Origin: Candidatus Hydrothermus pacificus
GTDB taxonomy: Bacteria; Hydrothermota; Hydrothermia; Hydrothermales; Hydrothermaceae
Direction: 5' to 3'
Assembly: GCA_002011615.1 (NCBI GenBank)
Contig: MTOH01000009.1
Location: 1 to 64,000, forward strand
DNA: 64,000 nt
The position numbers and the translations under genes were made by a program. Positions 44,045-52,949 of this stretch are shown piece after piece. The notes below the pieces were generated by a model. That model was given only the letters and a program-made list of their open reading frames with translations, was not told the DNA's origin and made no database searches. Within the stretch, counting starts at the first letter, position 1; every line of letters begins with the position of its first letter.

Positions 44045-44073
44045 ATTATAAATACTTGAATATGAAATTTCAA
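44045..44073 (-). promoter_or_regulatory. Promoter of rpmI-queE
   Basis: On the minus strand TTGAAA (44073-44068), a 17-base spacer and TATAAT (44050-44045), 25 bases upstream of the rpmI ATG. It is back to back with the grpE promoter, seven bases away. Confidence 0.7.
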
Positions 44074-44080
44074 ATAACCC

Positions 44081-44109
44081 TTGACAAATTTAATTTTAGC
44101 CTGTATTTT
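44081..44109 (+). promoter_or_regulatory. Promoter of the grpE-dnaK-dnaJ gene run
   Basis: TTGACA (44081-44086), a 17-base spacer and TATTTT (44104-44109) predict a start near 44116. That excludes the ATG codons at 44056 and 44062 and supports grpE beginning at 44128. No CIRCE element (TTAGCACTC-N9-GAGTGCTAA) is visible, so HrcA control is not indicated. Confidence 0.6.
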
Positions 44110-44127
44110 TTAAGTGTTATTTTGGAA

Positions 44128-44625
44128 ATGAAAAAATTGAGAAAGGAATTTTTAAAAATTTTAGAGGAAAAAAGGGATTATAAGAATTTATATTTAAAAA
44201 CGCTTGCAGATTTTAAAAATTATAAGATGAGACAGAATGAAGAGATGAAGAAATTGAAAGAATTTGCCGGTAAAGATGTCTTTTTAAATCTGCTTCCTGT
44301 TATAGATAATTTTGAAAGGGCAATGGGGGTAGAAGTTAACGATAATAATGTTGATAGTATCAAAAAGGGTATAGAAATGATTTATAAGCAGTTTATGAGT
44401 GTATTGGAAAAGGAGGGACTCAAACCTTTTTCCTCTATTGGTGAGAAATTTGACCCCTATAAACACGAGGCAATAGAAGTGGTTGAGGATGAAAACAGAG
44501 AAGAAGGTATTGTTGTGGATGAGATTGAAAGGGGCTATTATTATAAAAATGAACTTTTAAGACCTGCGAAGGTAATAATATCAAAGAAACCTTCTAAAGA
44601 AGAGGAAAAACAAGGAGGTGATTAA
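44128..44625 (+). CDS. grpE: GrpE nucleotide-exchange factor
   Basis: 165 residues from ATG 44128; the frame is open back to 44056 but that part overlaps the promoter and is not GrpE-like. A long N-terminal coiled coil (residues 1-50) leads to the family motifs [17 protein letters not shown] and [15 protein letters not shown], and the beta-wing domain has [15 protein letters not shown] and [17 protein letters not shown]. It releases ADP from DnaK. The last four codons and stop (Q-G-G-D-stop) double as the dnaK Shine-Dalgarno. Confidence 0.93.
   Translation: MKKLRKEFLKILEEKRDYKNLYLKTLADFKNYKMRQNEEMKKLKEFAGKDVFLNLLPVIDNFERAMGVEVNDNNVDSIKKGIEMIYKQFMSVLEKEGLKPFSSIGEKFDPYKHEAIEVVEDENREEGIVVDEIERGYYYKNELLRPAKVIISKKPSKEEEKQGGD
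44612..44622 (+). promoter_or_regulatory. Extended Shine-Dalgarno of dnaK
   Basis: AAGGAGGTGAT is a full complement to the 16S 3' end, five bases ahead of the dnaK ATG and entirely inside the grpE C-terminal codons. Confidence 0.75.
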
Positions 44626-44627
44626 AA

Positions 44628-46556
44628 ATGGCAAAGGCAGTGGGAATTGATCTTGGAACAACTTTTTCAGTTATTGCGGTTATGGAGGGTGATGAGCCCA
44701 GGGTTATACCCAATAAGGAAGGAGGTAGAACCACTCCATCTGTTGTTGCTTTTAAAGAGACAGGAGAGATTATTGTGGGTGCTGTTGCCAAAAGACAGGC
44801 AATAACAAATGCAGAGAATACAGTATTTTCAATTAAAAGATTTATGGGCAGAAGATATGAAGAGGTTCTGGATGAGATAAAAAGGTCTCCTTATAAAGTT
44901 GTAAGGGGACCCCATGAGGATGCAAGAATTCAAATAGGAGAAAAGGTTTATTCACCTCCTGAAGTATCCGCTTTTATATTAAGGTATCTTAAAGAAAGTG
45001 CAGAACAGTATTTAGGTGAATCTGTGACTCAGGCTGTTATTACTGTTCCTGCTTATTTTAATGATGCTCAGAGACAGGCAACAAAAGATGCAGGTAGAAT
45101 AGCAGGTCTTGAGGTCTTGAGAATCATAAATGAGCCTACTGCTGCTGCTCTTGCTTATGGTCTTGACAAACAAAAGAATGTGAAAGTGGCGGTCTATGAC
45201 CTTGGTGGTGGAACTTTTGATATTTCAATACTTGATATTTCTGAAGAAGGAGTTTTTGAAGTTGTTGCGACAAATGGTGATACTCACCTCGGAGGCGATG
45301 ATATTGACCAGAGAATAATAGAGTGGCTTGTAGATGAATTCAAGCAGGAAACAGGGATTGACCTGAAAAGTGACAGAACTGCGCTTCAAAGGCTGAAAGA
45401 GTCGGCTGAAAAGGCAAAGATTGAACTTTCAACACTGATGGAAACCACGATTTCTTTGCCCTTTATAGCAGCAGATGCATCGGGTCCGAAGCATCTTGAA
45501 AAAACTCTCACAAGAGCACGTCTTGAAGCAATGACAAAAGACCTGATTGAGAAAACGATTGAGATATGCAAAAGATGTCTTGAGGATGCAAAACTCAGTC
45601 CCGGTGATGTGGGTGAAGTTATCCTTGTTGGCGGTCAAACAAGGATGCCCCTTGTTCAAAAATATGTTAGAGAGTTTTTTGGAAAAGAGCCTCATAAAGG
45701 TGTTAATCCTGATGAGGTTGTTGCGATGGGTGCAGCAATTCAGGCAGGTATACTTGCAGGAGAGGTAAAAAGAGATATAGTTCTTCTTGATGTTACTCCT
45801 CTTTCTCTTGGTGTTGAAACACTGGGTGGTGTTATGACTGTTCTGATACCCAGAAATACGACAATTCCTACAAGAAAATCTGAAATATTTACCACTGCCC
45901 AGGATAACCAGACCGCTGTTACAATTCATGTGCTTCAGGGTGAAAGACCTCTCGCAAAGGATAACAGGTCTCTTGCGAGATTTGAACTTTACGGGATACC
46001 TCCTGCTCCCAGAGGCGTTCCTCAAATCGAGGTTGCTTTTGAAATAGATGCGGATGGGATACTCCATGTATCCGCAAAGGACCTTGCAATAGCCAAAGAA
46101 CAAAAAATCAGGGTTCACGCCTCATCCGGTCTTACTGAAGAAGAAATACAGAAGATGGTAAAGGAAGCAGAATCGCATGCAGAAGAAGATAGAAGGAAGA
46201 GAGAATTGATTGACTTGAGAAATCAGGCTGATGGATTTATATACACTGTTGAAAAGACCCTTAAAGATATTGGTTCAAAAATTCCTGCAGATAAACAGGA
46301 AAATATAAAAAAGGCAATAGATGAGTTGAGGAAGGTTATGAATTCTGAAAATCCGCAGGAAATAAAAGATAAACTCCAGTTGCTTCAGGATGCCTGGTAC
46401 AAGGCAACAGAGGATATATATGGAAGACCGGGAACCCCGGGATATACAGGTCCTGAAACAAAAGAAGCTCCAAGCGGAACACAGGAAAGTAAAGAAAAGG
46501 GTGAAGGAGATAAAAAAGATAAAGCTGTTGATGCAGATTATGAGGTGGTTGAGTAA
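44628..46556 (+). CDS. dnaK: Chaperone DnaK (Hsp70)
   Basis: A 642-residue Hsp70. ATPase motifs: [16 protein letters not shown] (residues 6-21), [16 protein letters not shown] near 189 and [15 protein letters not shown] near 330. The linker [21 protein letters not shown] leads to the substrate domain, then a helical lid and a charged tail ending DADYEVVE, close to the EVVD-type DnaK end. Complete and unremarkable; it works with GrpE and DnaJ on either side. Confidence 0.98.
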   Translation: MAKAVGIDLGTTFSVIAVMEGDEPRVIPNKEGGRTTPSVVAFKETGEIIVGAVAKRQAITNAENTVFSIKRFMGRRYEEVLDEIKRSPYKVVRGPHEDARIQIGEKVYSPPEVSAFILRYLKESAEQYLGESVTQAVITVPAYFNDAQRQATKDAGRIAGLEVLRIINEPTAAALAYGLDKQKNVKVAVYDLGGGTFDISILDISEEGVFEVVATNGDTHLGGDDIDQRIIEWLVDEFKQETGIDLKSDRTALQRLKESAEKAKIELSTLMETTISLPFIAADASGPKHLEKTLTRARLEAMTKDLIEKTIEICKRCLEDAKLSPGDVGEVILVGGQTRMPLVQKYVREFFGKEPHKGVNPDEVVAMGAAIQAGILAGEVKRDIVLLDVTPLSLGVETLGGVMTVLIPRNTTIPTRKSEIFTTAQDNQTAVTIHVLQGERPLAKDNRSLARFELYGIPPAPRGVPQIEVAFEIDADGILHVSAKDLAIAKEQKIRVHASSGLTEEEIQKMVKEAESHAEEDRRKRELIDLRNQADGFIYTVEKTLKDIGSKIPADKQENIKKAIDELRKVMNSENPQEIKDKLQLLQDAWYKATEDIYGRPGTPGYTGPETKEAPSGTQESKEKGEGDKKDKAVDADYEVVE

Positions 46557-46572
46557 GGGGGTGTGATAGAGG

Positions 46573-47739
46573 TTGGTAAATTCTAAAAAAGATTACTATG
46601 AAGTTCTGGGAGTTCCCCGTAATGCATCTCAGGATGAGATAAAAAAAGCCTACAGGAAACTCGCCTTAAAATATCATCCTGATAGAAACCCTGATAACAG
46701 AAAAGAAGCTGAAGAGAAATTTAGAGAGATTTCAGAGGCTTATGAAGTTTTAATGGACCCTCAGAAAAGAGCCCTTTATGATAGGTACGGACACGAGGGT
46801 CTTAAAGGAGCTTTCAGGGAGGGTGGCTTCACCTGGAAAGATTTTACTCATTTTGATGACCTTGAGGATATATTCAGTGGCATATCAGACTTTTTTGAAA
46901 AATTCGGTTTTGGTGGAGATATATTTGACAGGTTTTTCGGAAACAGGGGGAGTGGTCAGAGAGTAAGACAGCGGACCAGAAGCTCTCCGGGTGAGGACCT
47001 GAGACTATGGATAACTCTTTCGCTTGAAGAGATTTACAATGGTGTCGAGAGGACTATAAAGGTTCGTAAATATGATTTGTGTTCTGAGTGCAATGGTAAA
47101 GGAGCAAAAGGCGAGGGCTGGAGAACATGTGCCACATGTGGCGGGAGAGGAGTGGTTGAAAAAGTCAGTTCTACATTTTTTGGTCAGTTTATTCAAAGAA
47201 CAACATGCCCTACATGTTATGGGTCAGGGGAAATACTTTCTTCGCCCTGTTCTGCATGTGCAGGAGAAGGCAGAGTTAAAACAGAAAAAACAATAAAGGT
47301 CAGTGTGCCAAAAGGTGTAAGAGAAGGTAATTATATAACTCTTAGAGGTCAGGGGAATGCAGGAATAAGGGGTGGACAATCAGGTGATATCCTTATATAT
47401 ATTAGAGAAAAAGAACACCCGGTCTTTAAAAGAGAAGGAGATGACCTTTATACAAAAATTTATTTAACTCCTTCACAAATGGTTCTCGGTGAGAAAGTGC
47501 ATATAAAACACTTGAACGGGAAAAAGATCAAGTTTAAAATTTCAAAGAATTCAAAAGCAGGCACAAAGATAAGGCTCAGGGGTGAGGGTATGCCGAGGAT
47601 TCAGGGTGGATACGGTGACCTTTATGTAGAGATAATGGTTAAAATACCTGAGAAACTTACAAAAGAAGAGGAAAAACTTTACAGAGAGATACTTAAAATT
47701 GAAAAACAAAAGGGTGAGGCTCAGGAGGTATTCGGTTAA
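46573..47739 (+). CDS. dnaJ: Co-chaperone DnaJ (Hsp40)
   Basis: A 388-residue type I DnaJ. The J domain (residues 3-70) has the HPD motif in [10 protein letters not shown] Gly/Phe-rich linker follows, then four zinc-finger repeats [24 protein letters not shown] and CSACAGEG (about residues 165-235) and the C-terminal substrate domains. The start is TTG (46573); in-frame stops just upstream exclude an earlier one. It stimulates DnaK ATPase and delivers substrates. Confidence 0.97.
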   Translation: MVNSKKDYYEVLGVPRNASQDEIKKAYRKLALKYHPDRNPDNRKEAEEKFREISEAYEVLMDPQKRALYDRYGHEGLKGAFREGGFTWKDFTHFDDLEDIFSGISDFFEKFGFGGDIFDRFFGNRGSGQRVRQRTRSSPGEDLRLWITLSLEEIYNGVERTIKVRKYDLCSECNGKGAKGEGWRTCATCGGRGVVEKVSSTFFGQFIQRTTCPTCYGSGEILSSPCSACAGEGRVKTEKTIKVSVPKGVREGNYITLRGQGNAGIRGGQSGDILIYIREKEHPVFKREGDDLYTKIYLTPSQMVLGEKVHIKHLNGKKIKFKISKNSKAGTKIRLRGEGMPRIQGGYGDLYVEIMVKIPEKLTKEEEKLYREILKIEKQKGEAQEVFG

Positions 47740-47742
47740 ATC

Positions 47743-48462
47743 ATGGAAATAAGATATTTTTATGTGTCACCTGATGCTATTCACAAAGATAAAGTTATTA
47801 TAGCAGGAGAAGAGTATCATCACCTTTGCAGAGTTTTAAGAAAAAAAAGTGGTGATTTAATACATGTAATTGATGGAAAGGGTAATGATTATCTTGTTGA
47901 ACTTGAAAGAGTTGGTGATGGGAGTGCTGTTGGAACCATAATAAAGAAGTTGAGAATGCCTAATGAAACAGCAACTTTTTTTGCAATTGGAGCAGGAATT
48001 ATAAAGGGAGAGAGGATGGATATAATCTTTGAAAAGGCGACTGAAATGGGTGTATCTGCATTTTACCCCATAATATCTCAAAGGACAGTTATAAATCCTG
48101 AAGGAATTAAACTGGAAAGATGGAAAAGAATTGTTAAAAGTGCTGTGAAACAATCCAGGCGCAGTATTCTTCCTTATGTTTCTGAGCCTCTGGGTGTTCC
48201 TGATTTTCTAAAAAAAATTACAGATTTTGACACAAGGATATTGCTTGATGAGGAAGGAGAGATTTCTTTCTGGAATTTAGAATCCTGGGGTAATCGTGTT
48301 TTAATTGTGGTTGGACCCGAAGGAAGTTTTACCCGTGATGAAAAGGACCTTTTTAAAAAATATAACTTTTTAAAGGTCAAGATGGGCGAGAGGATAATGA
48401 GAACAGAGACAGCACTCCTTGTAGGAGTGGCAATTTCAATGTTTTTGAAAAAGGAGGTTTAA
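47743..48462 (+). CDS. rsmE: 16S rRNA (uracil1498-N3)-methyltransferase
   Basis: A 239-residue SPOUT-fold methyltransferase. EEYHHLCRVLRKKSGD near residue 23 is the PUA-like start. IKGERMDIIFEKATEMGV near 86 and the SAM-binding knot VGPEGSFTRDEKDLF near 188 with MGERIMRTETALLVGVAIS near 212 are diagnostic. rsmE after dnaJ is a recurring bacterial arrangement. Confidence 0.95.
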   Translation: MEIRYFYVSPDAIHKDKVIIAGEEYHHLCRVLRKKSGDLIHVIDGKGNDYLVELERVGDGSAVGTIIKKLRMPNETATFFAIGAGIIKGERMDIIFEKATEMGVSAFYPIISQRTVINPEGIKLERWKRIVKSAVKQSRRSILPYVSEPLGVPDFLKKITDFDTRILLDEEGEISFWNLESWGNRVLIVVGPEGSFTRDEKDLFKKYNFLKVKMGERIMRTETALLVGVAISMFLKKEV

Positions 48463-48464
48463 TA

Positions 48465-48803
48465 ATGGAGTGTTTATTCTGTAAAATAGTGAATAAGGAA
48501 ATGGAAGCAGATATAGTTTATGAAGATGATAGATGTGTTGTTATAAGAGACATAAATCCACAGGCTCCTGTTCATCTTCTGGTCCTGCCAAAAGACCATA
48601 TACCTTCATTGAGAGAAGCAAAACAGGAACACAGGGATACTCTTGGTTATCTTTTAAATATAGCCTCTGACATTGCTTTGAAACAGGGGCTGGATGAAGG
48701 ATTCAGGGTGGTTATAAATGATGGGGCAAGAGCAGGGCAGAGTATTTTTCATTTACACATACATTTACTCGGTGGCAGAGTTATGAAATGGCCACCAGGA
48801 TAA
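48465..48803 (+). CDS. HIT-family nucleotide hydrolase (HinT-like)
   Basis: A 112-residue HIT protein. MECLFCKIVNKEMEADIVYEDD is the standard HinT-type start with CxxC, and the catalytic histidine triad is FHLHIHLLGG near residue 97 (His-x-His-x-His). It hydrolyses AMP-linked nucleotides such as AMP-NH2 or aminoacyl-AMP. It follows rsmE by two bases. Confidence 0.93.
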   Translation: MECLFCKIVNKEMEADIVYEDDRCVVIRDINPQAPVHLLVLPKDHIPSLREAKQEHRDTLGYLLNIASDIALKQGLDEGFRVVINDGARAGQSIFHLHIHLLGGRVMKWPPG

Positions 48804-48813
48804 CAACAAAAGA

Positions 48814-48825
48814 AAGGAGGTGATT
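48814..48825 (+). promoter_or_regulatory. Extended Shine-Dalgarno of rpsU
   Basis: AAAGGAGGTGAT plus one T, four to five bases before the rpsU ATG; the same extended form as for dnaK, suiting a highly translated ribosomal protein. Confidence 0.7.
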
Positions 48826-48829
48826 AAAG

Positions 48830-49027
48830 ATGTCAGGGGTTAAATTAAGAGAAGGAGAATCCTTTGATTCTCTGCTCAAAAGATTTAGAAAAGTTGTTAC
48901 AATGGATAGAATCCTCCAGGAAGTTAAGAAGCTGGAATTCTATGAAAAACCATCAGAAAAGAAAAAGAGAATAATGGCTGCGTCAAGAAGAAGACTTATA
49001 AGGAAAGTAAAAAGACAGAGAAAATAG
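48830..49027 (+). CDS. rpsU: Ribosomal protein bS21
   Basis: A 65-residue basic protein with the bS21 pattern VKLREGESFDSLLKRFRK at the start and a C-terminal EKPSEKKKRIMAASRRRL segment. It begins the expanded macromolecular-synthesis cluster (rpsU, dnaG, rpoD). The next gene starts immediately after its stop. Confidence 0.95.
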   Translation: MSGVKLREGESFDSLLKRFRKVVTMDRILQEVKKLEFYEKPSEKKKRIMAASRRRLIRKVKRQRK

Positions 49028-51256
49028 ATGAAATACAATTTTGAGATAGATAAAGTTATAGAACTAATAAGTAAAAATATTTTAACTCCTGCAGGGGAAG
49101 AAAAACTTATTGAACTTGAGCCTTCAGGAGAAATAGAAAGTATAAAGCAGGAGTTCAGGAAAATAAAGGAGTTTGAAAGAATTAAAATGGAGGGGGAGAT
49201 TGTTTTTGAGTTTCCTGATCTTGAAAATTTTAAGAATATATATCTTAAAGAGAAGGTCTTTACCCCGTCCGAACTATTTGTATTCTTAAAGTTTCTTGAA
49301 GGAATAGGTAAGCTCAAAAGCTTTATTAATCAGAGCGATTTTCTTAAAGAAAGATTTTTCACAGATTATGATAATATATTTTTTCTTTTAAAAGAGTTAA
49401 AAGGTATCTTTACTGATAAAGGTGAAATCAGGGATGATGCAACGCCTGAACTTAACAGAATAAGGGTTGATAAAAAGAGACTCATGAACAGGATTTTTGG
49501 TATGCTGAAAGGAAAAGTCCAGGAACTCTCAAAAACTGAATTTTTGAAAGACGAAGAAATAAGAATAAGAGAAGGTAGATTTGTAATTCTTGTTGACCGT
49601 TCTGTTGCCGGTAAAATAGGTGTGGTTCATGGGTATTCAAGGAAAGAACTTTCAGCTTATGTGGAACCCTTTGAAGTTGTTGGTATTCAGAATGATTATA
49701 AAGAAATAGAGGAAGATGAGAGAAAAGAGATAGAGAGAATTTGCATAAATCTTTCAAAAATAATATGGGAAAACACCTCGATTATCAGGAATATTTATAA
49801 AGACCTGGGAGAGATTGATTTAATAAACGCGAAGCTTATTTTTTCCAGAAAAATAAATGGAAACGAGCCTTCCTACAGCAAAAGAAAGTTTTTTTCTTTA
49901 AGAAATACATATCACCCTCTTCTTTATCTTAAAAAGAAAGAGAATGCAGTGCCCTATAACTTTGATTTGCCTGAGGAAATTGATATATTTGTTATATCAG
50001 GTCCTAATGGCGGAGGCAAAACCGTTTTTCTTAAAACACTCGGTTTAATAATTAATATGTTGAAACTTGCGATTCCGGTTCCTTCTTCACCTGATTCTCA
50101 TTTCTACATACCCGATGGAATTAACGGAATTGGATTTGAGACAGAGGGCTCTATAGATGAAGGTGAGTCCAACTTCACTGCCCATTTAAAATCTTTTAAA
50201 GGAATAATAGATGATTCAAAGGGAGATTCTCTTATCCTTGTGGATGAGTATATGGGAAATACTGACCCTGATGAAGGTTCTGCACTTGGGTTTTCAATAA
50301 TAAAAGAAATTTTAAATAAAGATATGAAAGCCTTTTTTGTGACCCATCTTAATGGAATTAAAGCCTTTGTCGAAAAGGAGAATGACAGGAGAATAAAAAA
50401 TGCGTCTTTTGGATTTGACTCTCTTAAAAAGATACCCACATACAGGCTGAATTTAGGGAGTTTTGAGAGCAGTTTTGCCTTTGAAATTGCAGAGAGAGCA
50501 GGTCTTAAAAGGGAGGTTCTTGAAAGAGCTAAAGGGTACTCGTCAGGAATAGGTGAAATACTTAAAGAGATGAAACAGAGAATGGAAAAAATGGAACTTG
50601 AACATAAAATGTGGTTTGAAAGAGAGAAAAAAAAGCTTGACCAGGAGAAAAGAGAAATGGAAGAATCTTTAATAAAAAGACTTGAAGAAATAGAAAAGGA
50701 GATAGAACATATAATAGACCAGATTAAAAAAGAGAAAGATATTAAAAAAGCAAAAGAGGCGAAGAGGAAAATCCTTTACCATAAAAAGAGTTTGCAAAAA
50801 AAATTACCCGAGGATATACAGGTGGGTGCTTTTTATGAAATTGATGGGTTTTCTTCTCCTGGTGAAGTTATTGCAGTTGATAGAGACAAGGTGCTCATGA
50901 AAATAGGTGCCCTTAAAGTCTGGACAGAGAAAGATAAATTGGTTTTATCTTCTAAAAAGATTCATAAAAAAGAAAACGTTGAGACTCTGACTTATATACC
51001 TTCTATGAAAAACTATTCCATTTCAGTGAGAGGTCTTAAAAGAGATGATGCTCTTGAGCAGGTTGAGAGGTTTGTTTATGAATCCTATGCACAGGGCGTA
51101 GAAGAGGTAAGAATACTTCACGGGCTTGGAGAAGGGATTTTAAAAGAGGCAATCTGGGATTATTTAAAGCGCGTTAAGTTTGTCAGCGATTTTTTTCACC
51201 CTCCTTATTATGAAGGAGGTTATGGTGTAACAGTGGTTAAATTTAAAAATGATTGA
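49028..51256 (+). CDS. mutS2: MutS2 endonuclease/ATPase
   Basis: A 742-residue MutS2. The core and lever region spans about residues 1-290. Walker A is ISGPNGGGKTVFLKTLG near 325, and Walker B is SLILVDEYMGNTDPDEGSALG near 400. A coiled-coil rich in Glu/Lys runs about 510-590 and a C-terminal Smr nuclease domain (RGLKRDDALEQVERFV and RILHGLGEGILK) covers 660-742. MutS2 proteins suppress recombination or rescue collided ribosomes. It lies between rpsU and dnaG, which is not the usual place. Confidence 0.94.
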   Translation: MKYNFEIDKVIELISKNILTPAGEEKLIELEPSGEIESIKQEFRKIKEFERIKMEGEIVFEFPDLENFKNIYLKEKVFTPSELFVFLKFLEGIGKLKSFINQSDFLKERFFTDYDNIFFLLKELKGIFTDKGEIRDDATPELNRIRVDKKRLMNRIFGMLKGKVQELSKTEFLKDEEIRIREGRFVILVDRSVAGKIGVVHGYSRKELSAYVEPFEVVGIQNDYKEIEEDERKEIERICINLSKIIWENTSIIRNIYKDLGEIDLINAKLIFSRKINGNEPSYSKRKFFSLRNTYHPLLYLKKKENAVPYNFDLPEEIDIFVISGPNGGGKTVFLKTLGLIINMLKLAIPVPSSPDSHFYIPDGINGIGFETEGSIDEGESNFTAHLKSFKGIIDDSKGDSLILVDEYMGNTDPDEGSALGFSIIKEILNKDMKAFFVTHLNGIKAFVEKENDRRIKNASFGFDSLKKIPTYRLNLGSFESSFAFEIAERAGLKREVLERAKGYSSGIGEILKEMKQRMEKMELEHKMWFEREKKKLDQEKREMEESLIKRLEEIEKEIEHIIDQIKKEKDIKKAKEAKRKILYHKKSLQKKLPEDIQVGAFYEIDGFSSPGEVIAVDRDKVLMKIGALKVWTEKDKLVLSSKKIHKKENVETLTYIPSMKNYSISVRGLKRDDALEQVERFVYESYAQGVEEVRILHGLGEGILKEAIWDYLKRVKFVSDFFHPPYYEGGYGVTVVKFKND

Positions 51257-52910
51257 TATAACCATTGAAGAAATAATATCAAGAATAGACCCTGTTGATG
51301 TGGTTTCTGAATATATTGAGCTGAAAAAATCAGGTAAAAATTATATGGCTTTATGCCCTTTCCATCCTGATAAAAGCCCCTCTTTTTCTTTTGACCCTGA
51401 AAGAGGGCTTTTTCACTGTTTTGGCTGTGGTAAATCGGGTAATCTTGTTCAGTTTATAATGGAAATAGAAGGAATTACATTTACCGATGCTTTAAAAAAA
51501 CTTGCCAGGAAAGCGGGAATTCAGATTACACCAAAAAAGATTTCTGAAAGAAAGACAAAAGTTCTTGAGGTTATAAAGTGGGCAAAAGATTTTTATCATT
51601 CTATACTTATCGGTCCTGAAGGAGAAAAAGCGAGAAATTATTTAAAAGAAAGGAAACTTACAATAGGGACAATAAGAAATTTTGAAATAGGGCTCGCAAC
51701 AGGGAGAAGTGATAGACTTCTTAAAGAAGCAAGAGGAAAGGGAATTGACCCGTCCCTTTTGATGGAAGCGGGACTTCTTACAGCAGGAGAGGGTAATGTA
51801 CTTAGAGATTTCTTTAGAGAAAGAATAATATTTCCGATTCAAAATATATCAGGAACATATGTTGGATTTGGAGGCAGAACAGTTCCATGGAGAAATGAAG
51901 AGCCAAAATATCTGAATTCAAGAGAAACCAGTTATTTTAACAAATCAAGAATACTTTTCGGGTTTTTCTTTACCAAAGAAAATGTAAAAAAGCAGGATAG
52001 TGTAATTGTTGTTGAGGGGTATATGGATTTAATAAGACTTTATCAGGAGGGATTTAGAAATATTGTTGCACCTCTTGGAACAAGTCTTACAGAAGAACAA
52101 TGCAGAATAGTGTCAAGATATACTAAAAACATATTTTTACTTTTTGACAATGACCCTGCAGGTAGAACCGCTATGGAAAGGGCTATAGTCAATCTGCTCA
52201 AATATGGACTCAAACCAAGAATAGTAGAAATAGAAGAAAATGAAGACCCTGACAGCTTTATTGAAAAGTATGGTAAGGAATCTTTAAAAGAAAAGATAGA
52301 ATTATCCAGAAACTTTCTTGATGTGTATATGAAACTTTCCAGAGACCCTTCTGAGACGAGAAAAATCATAGGAAAATTACTTGAATTTATATTTGGAATC
52401 CCGGATGAGATAGAAAGAGAAATATACCTGTCAAAAATAGCTTCCTTTTATACAATACCTATAAACGCACTTAAATCAAGAGTTAAGGTTGCAGGTGTCC
52501 AGAGGAGAAAAACAGAAAAAAAAGTTTCCTCTGAATGGATTATTTTCCTGCACATACTTGATGCACAGGCAAATTTTTCAGAAGTTATAAGAAATATTGA
52601 GTCTGATGATTTTGATGACCCGCTTTTGAAGAGGATTGTTGAGAAAATGAAAAAGGGAAGCGGATTTAACGATATTATTACAGAACTTGAAGAAAAAGAA
52701 AGAGAGGCCATTATTTCTTCGCTTGTTCAAATCAGGGAAAAACAGAGAGGAACATGGGAAGATGCCTGCAGGAAGATTGAGGAACGCCGAAGGAAGAAAA
52801 AATTGAAAAATCTTACAAGATTACTTGAACAATACGAAAGAGAGGGCAATAAGGAAAAAATCAATCAGACCCTTAAAGAAATACAGGACTTGAAAAATTT
52901 CAAAAATTAA
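51249..52910 (+). CDS. dnaG: DNA primase
   Basis: A 553-residue primase. N-terminal zinc ribbon: CPFHPDKSPSFSF and FHCFGCGKSGN (residues 37-66, Cys-His-Cys-Cys). The catalytic core has the EGYMD motif (VVEGYMDLIRLYQEG near 258) and the metal-binding DNDPAG near 300. The C-terminal helicase-binding region is short, so the protein is slightly below the usual 580-600. It makes RNA primers at the replication fork. It overlaps mutS2 by eight bases. Confidence 0.96.
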   Translation: MIDITIEEIISRIDPVDVVSEYIELKKSGKNYMALCPFHPDKSPSFSFDPERGLFHCFGCGKSGNLVQFIMEIEGITFTDALKKLARKAGIQITPKKISERKTKVLEVIKWAKDFYHSILIGPEGEKARNYLKERKLTIGTIRNFEIGLATGRSDRLLKEARGKGIDPSLLMEAGLLTAGEGNVLRDFFRERIIFPIQNISGTYVGFGGRTVPWRNEEPKYLNSRETSYFNKSRILFGFFFTKENVKKQDSVIVVEGYMDLIRLYQEGFRNIVAPLGTSLTEEQCRIVSRYTKNIFLLFDNDPAGRTAMERAIVNLLKYGLKPRIVEIEENEDPDSFIEKYGKESLKEKIELSRNFLDVYMKLSRDPSETRKIIGKLLEFIFGIPDEIEREIYLSKIASFYTIPINALKSRVKVAGVQRRKTEKKVSSEWIIFLHILDAQANFSEVIRNIESDDFDDPLLKRIVEKMKKGSGFNDIITELEEKEREAIISSLVQIREKQRGTWEDACRKIEERRRKKKLKNLTRLLEQYEREGNKEKINQTLKEIQDLKNFKN

Positions 52911-52949
52911 TGTATTTTATAGGATATAAATTGAAAAGGGAGGGTAATT

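Noticed and set aside
44056-44127. Upstream start for grpE
   Set aside because: The extra residues are not GrpE-like and overlap a TTGACA-N17-TATTTT promoter; ATG 44128 is better.
45429-46118. Long open frame (229 codons) antisense to dnaK
   Set aside because: It lies wholly inside dnaK, mirrors its codon bias and resembles no protein; a shadow.
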